Shown here in pieces: positions 58,676 to 64,000 of a stretch of DNA of 64,000 bases (positions within the stretch are counted from its first letter, which is position 1; each line of letters begins with the position of its first letter). Position numbers and translations under genes: made by a program. Source of the DNA: Galerina marginata (taxonomy: Eukaryota > Basidiomycota > Agaricomycetes > Agaricales > Galerinaceae); contig JAECYW010000013.1 in the NCBI GenBank assembly GCA_023014335.1, forward strand, positions 1,240,001 through 1,304,000, written 5' to 3'. Under the pieces are notes generated by a model. It was not told the origin of the DNA, made no database searches, and saw nothing but the letters and a program-made list of their open reading frames with translations.

Positions 58676-60596
58676 ATGTTATTTTCTAGGAAGTCCATCC
58701 TTACAAAGGGCAAGAAGCCACTCTACGCCGCCTCCAGGGTTATCAATGCTTCATGTGGCTCCGCCACGTCGGTCTTTGCCCGCTGCTGGGTCCACAGCAC
58801 CAATAAGACCTCAGCTCTGTTCAAGACAGTAAAGAACCAAGGATTTAGGAGGGCTTACTCATCGAAGAGCGGTACACAGGGCACGGCAGGAAACGGACCC
58901 AACGGGTTGAATGGCAGCGGGCTACCACTGTATCGTGCGTCCATGCCTTTGCGCCTTTGGACATCGTGTGACTCAATCTCCCATTTGCAGGGAGACTCGT
59001 TAATGCTTGGACCGAAACCCCAACTAAATGGTATCCCCTCCCTCTTGCCGTTGGCGCATTGCTGCTCGTTGCCATCCAGTACAGGAAGAAGGTCAGGCGT
59101 GCCCGTCTGGAAGTCGAGCTCAACGAACAAGGTCTAGAGATTATCAAACTCAAGGGTCCTTGGCATGTGAGTAGATCTATAGTGCAATTCCTAACCACTC
59201 ATCGAATATCAATTGCTAGGTACATGTTATCGGTGCTCTACCTCTACGCAACATGTCACGACTATGGGGTTACGTCAATTCACTCGAGCTTCCTATCTGG
59301 TTCCGGCCCTATGGTTTACGACTTTACGCCTCCGCTTTCGGATGCAACTTGGACGAAATAGAGCCTTCCGACCTTCGCGAATACCCCAGTCTAGGCGCAT
59401 TCTTCTATCGTAAATTAAAGGATGGTGTTCGGCCCGTAGATGATGCTATTCTTGTAAGCATGTTCTGTCACTTTATTTATATTGATCTGCTTTAGTTAAA
59501 ATTTCCCTCGTCTTCCTATGCAGGTCAGTCCAGCAGATGGCACGATACTCCATTTTGGTGCTGTCCAAGAATCAAGAGTCGAACAAGTGAAGGGCATTAC
59601 GTATTCCCTAGATGCATTACTAGGCATTGAACGCCCCGGTTCGCCGTCGTCTATCGTTGCTCATACCCGCGACATGTCAGTTGTAGACGACCACGAATTT
59701 GCTATTGTGAACGGCATCGAATATAGCTTGGAACAACTCATCGGATCCTCGAGCCCGGCATCTGGTACACAAACTCCTTCAGACTCTTCATCGTCCGCCA
59801 ACACACTCGTTAACACGCCGTCCACCTCCTCTACAACAACAGACGACCATGTCCCTAAGAAATTTGGAGACCAGATTGATGCCTCCGTCAACTCTAACAG
59901 AGACACGGAGGAAGCGCTACTGCATGACGCCTCAGTCGCGCTGCAGATGGGTGTCAAAACCCCCACGGAAAGCCGAAGGCGTAGCGTGACCTCAGGAAAA
60001 CACGTTCGCCCTGGCAATTCGCTTTTCTTCTCTGTCATTTATCTTGCACCGGGAGATTACCACCGCTTCCACAGCCCGACGGCCTGGGTCGTCGAGAAGA
60101 GGAGACACTTCGTTGGCGAACTGTTCTCGGTTTCTCCATGGATGGCCAAGCGTCTTGAGAATCTGTTTGTTCTGAACGAGCGTGTCGCCCTTCTCGGGCG
60201 CTGGAAACATGGTTTCTTCGGAATGGTCCCTGTCGGCGCTACCAACGTAGGGAGTATCAAAGTCAATTTTGACCAGGTTAGTACGCTATCTATCTCATGA
60301 TTGGGCCAATCACCAACCTTATACAATAACAGGACCTCCGAACTAACCTCCGTGGCCGTCGTCCCCCACCAGGCGCATACACTGAAGCAGTATACTCCGC
60401 TGCGTCCCCGATTTTGCGGGGCCAACCTTTGACACCAGCAGAAGAGATGGGAGGGTTCTGTCTGGGCAGCACAATTGTCCTGGTGTTTGAAGCCCCGAGC
60501 GACTTCAATTTCACAGTCCACCCTGGGCAGAAAGTAAAGGTCGGGCAACGGTTGGGCGATATTGTCGAGAAGCTGGCAAAGGTGAAGACTGATTAG
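58676..60596 (+). CDS. PSD1: Mitochondrial phosphatidylserine decarboxylase
   Basis: Model: join(58676..58934,58991..59166,59220..59453,59524..60276,60333..60596), 561 aa. It converts phosphatidylserine to phosphatidylethanolamine at the mitochondrial inner membrane. The N terminus ([14 protein letters not shown], Arg/Lys/Ser-rich to about 80) is a presequence, followed by a transmembrane segment ([16 protein letters not shown]) anchoring the protein. Family landmarks: [57 protein letters not shown] and the self-cleavage motif [15 protein letters not shown] with LGST at 518-521, where the Ser becomes the pyruvoyl cofactor. A Ser/Thr-rich insertion of about 100 residues (370-470 region) interrupts the catalytic domain, a usual place for fungal insertions. 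Confident. Confidence 0.96.
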
Positions 60597-61071
60597 GGTT
60601 GTTGGGTCGGATGGATTGAGCATCCTTGGAATTGCTTATGGGTCTGAAGTCTGTGGAACCATCTAGATCCCCTTTCTTGTTTTCCTGGAATAATGTCTCC
60701 TTTACTCTACATCAACTGTGCTTTCCTTTATATTACTATTGTACATTCACTTGGGAAATATACACAGCTCAACCTGTGAGAATGATTATACCTTCTGGAA
60801 GTTGAGTAGTGTAGACTGGAGTGCAGACACAAGATATTACATATACAGCCGTGGTTCAGAAAACAGGAACGAGGGAACGAGATGCAGCCCTTCTTACTGG
60901 CCATGGTTTTTCAGCCTCAAGAGTGTTTCCATGAAGAAATGTCTATATTTGTGTTTAACAAGCTAAAATGTAACATGTACTAATACGATACGCGGGATAG
61001 AAATGAAGTGCAGAGGAAGAGAACATTAGCCGCGGTCCCAACCGCTCGAGGTCATCACATGTTGGAGTCTT
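60597..61071. other. Convergent intergenic, 475 bp
   Basis: It holds the 3' regions of PSD1 and CDC48. No gene or RNA is visible. Confidence 0.5.

Positions 61072-64000
<2,929 letters not shown>

Overview
This is a eukaryotic nuclear window from a filamentous basidiomycete, most likely an Agaricomycete. Genes are split by many 47-75 bp GT-AG introns, often with CTNAC-like branch sites. The content is typical of that group: an F-box/leucine-rich protein, divergent kinases of a local family, single-pass Ser/Pro-rich membrane proteins, and a patatin protein with basidiomycete-type N-terminal repeats. No rRNA, tRNA, CRISPR array or intact transposon was found. I rebuilt exon structures by hand from splice sites, reading-frame phase and family conservation. 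Most models close exactly in frame.

Layout. 1-9.0 kb (minus): the 5' part of a LisH/Gln-Pro-Gly-rich regulator, then a very large two-START-domain membrane-anchored protein. 9.3-13.6 kb: pyridoxal kinase (plus), a weak small gene (minus) and an FAD aromatic hydroxylase-type monooxygenase (plus) with a GC-AG intron. 14-21.6 kb (minus): a heptad-repeat tail-anchored protein and two related single-pass membrane proteins. 22-23.3 kb: COX10 haem O synthase (minus). 24.2-29.0 kb (minus): two tandem paralogous kinases. 29.9-34.6 kb (minus): a 30-exon secreted GH35 beta-galactosidase. 35.5-38.3 kb (plus): a patatin-like protein with a duplicated N-terminal domain. 38.8-45.0 kb (minus): a membrane protein, an F-box protein and a secreted Ser/Ala-rich protein. 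45.7-46.8 kb (plus): a mitochondrial-type hotdog thioesterase. 46.8-49.1 kb is gene-poor and holds a diverged tandem repeat. 49.1-55.1 kb (plus): the most interesting gene, an NRPS-like adenylation-carrier protein followed by three membrane/left-handed beta-helix units (the layout of epsilon-poly-lysine synthetases) and ending in a RING finger. 55.1-57.0 kb (minus): DGAT2-type acyltransferase, tail-to-tail with it. 57.5-58.4 kb (minus): a decayed, intron-retaining CDC48 fragment. 58.7-60.6 kb (plus): mitochondrial phosphatidylserine decarboxylase. 61.1-64.0 kb (minus): intact CDC48, cut by the window edge.

Most genes are unrelated housekeeping or lineage-specific neighbours rather than one pathway. 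Lipid functions are frequent (START, patatin, thioesterase, DGAT2, PSD), but nothing in the sequence links them. The standout candidate is the Pls-like synthetase with a fused RING domain. Secondary points are the patatin protein with twin N-terminal modules, the tandem kinase duplication including its promoter, and the CDC48 relic beside its parent.
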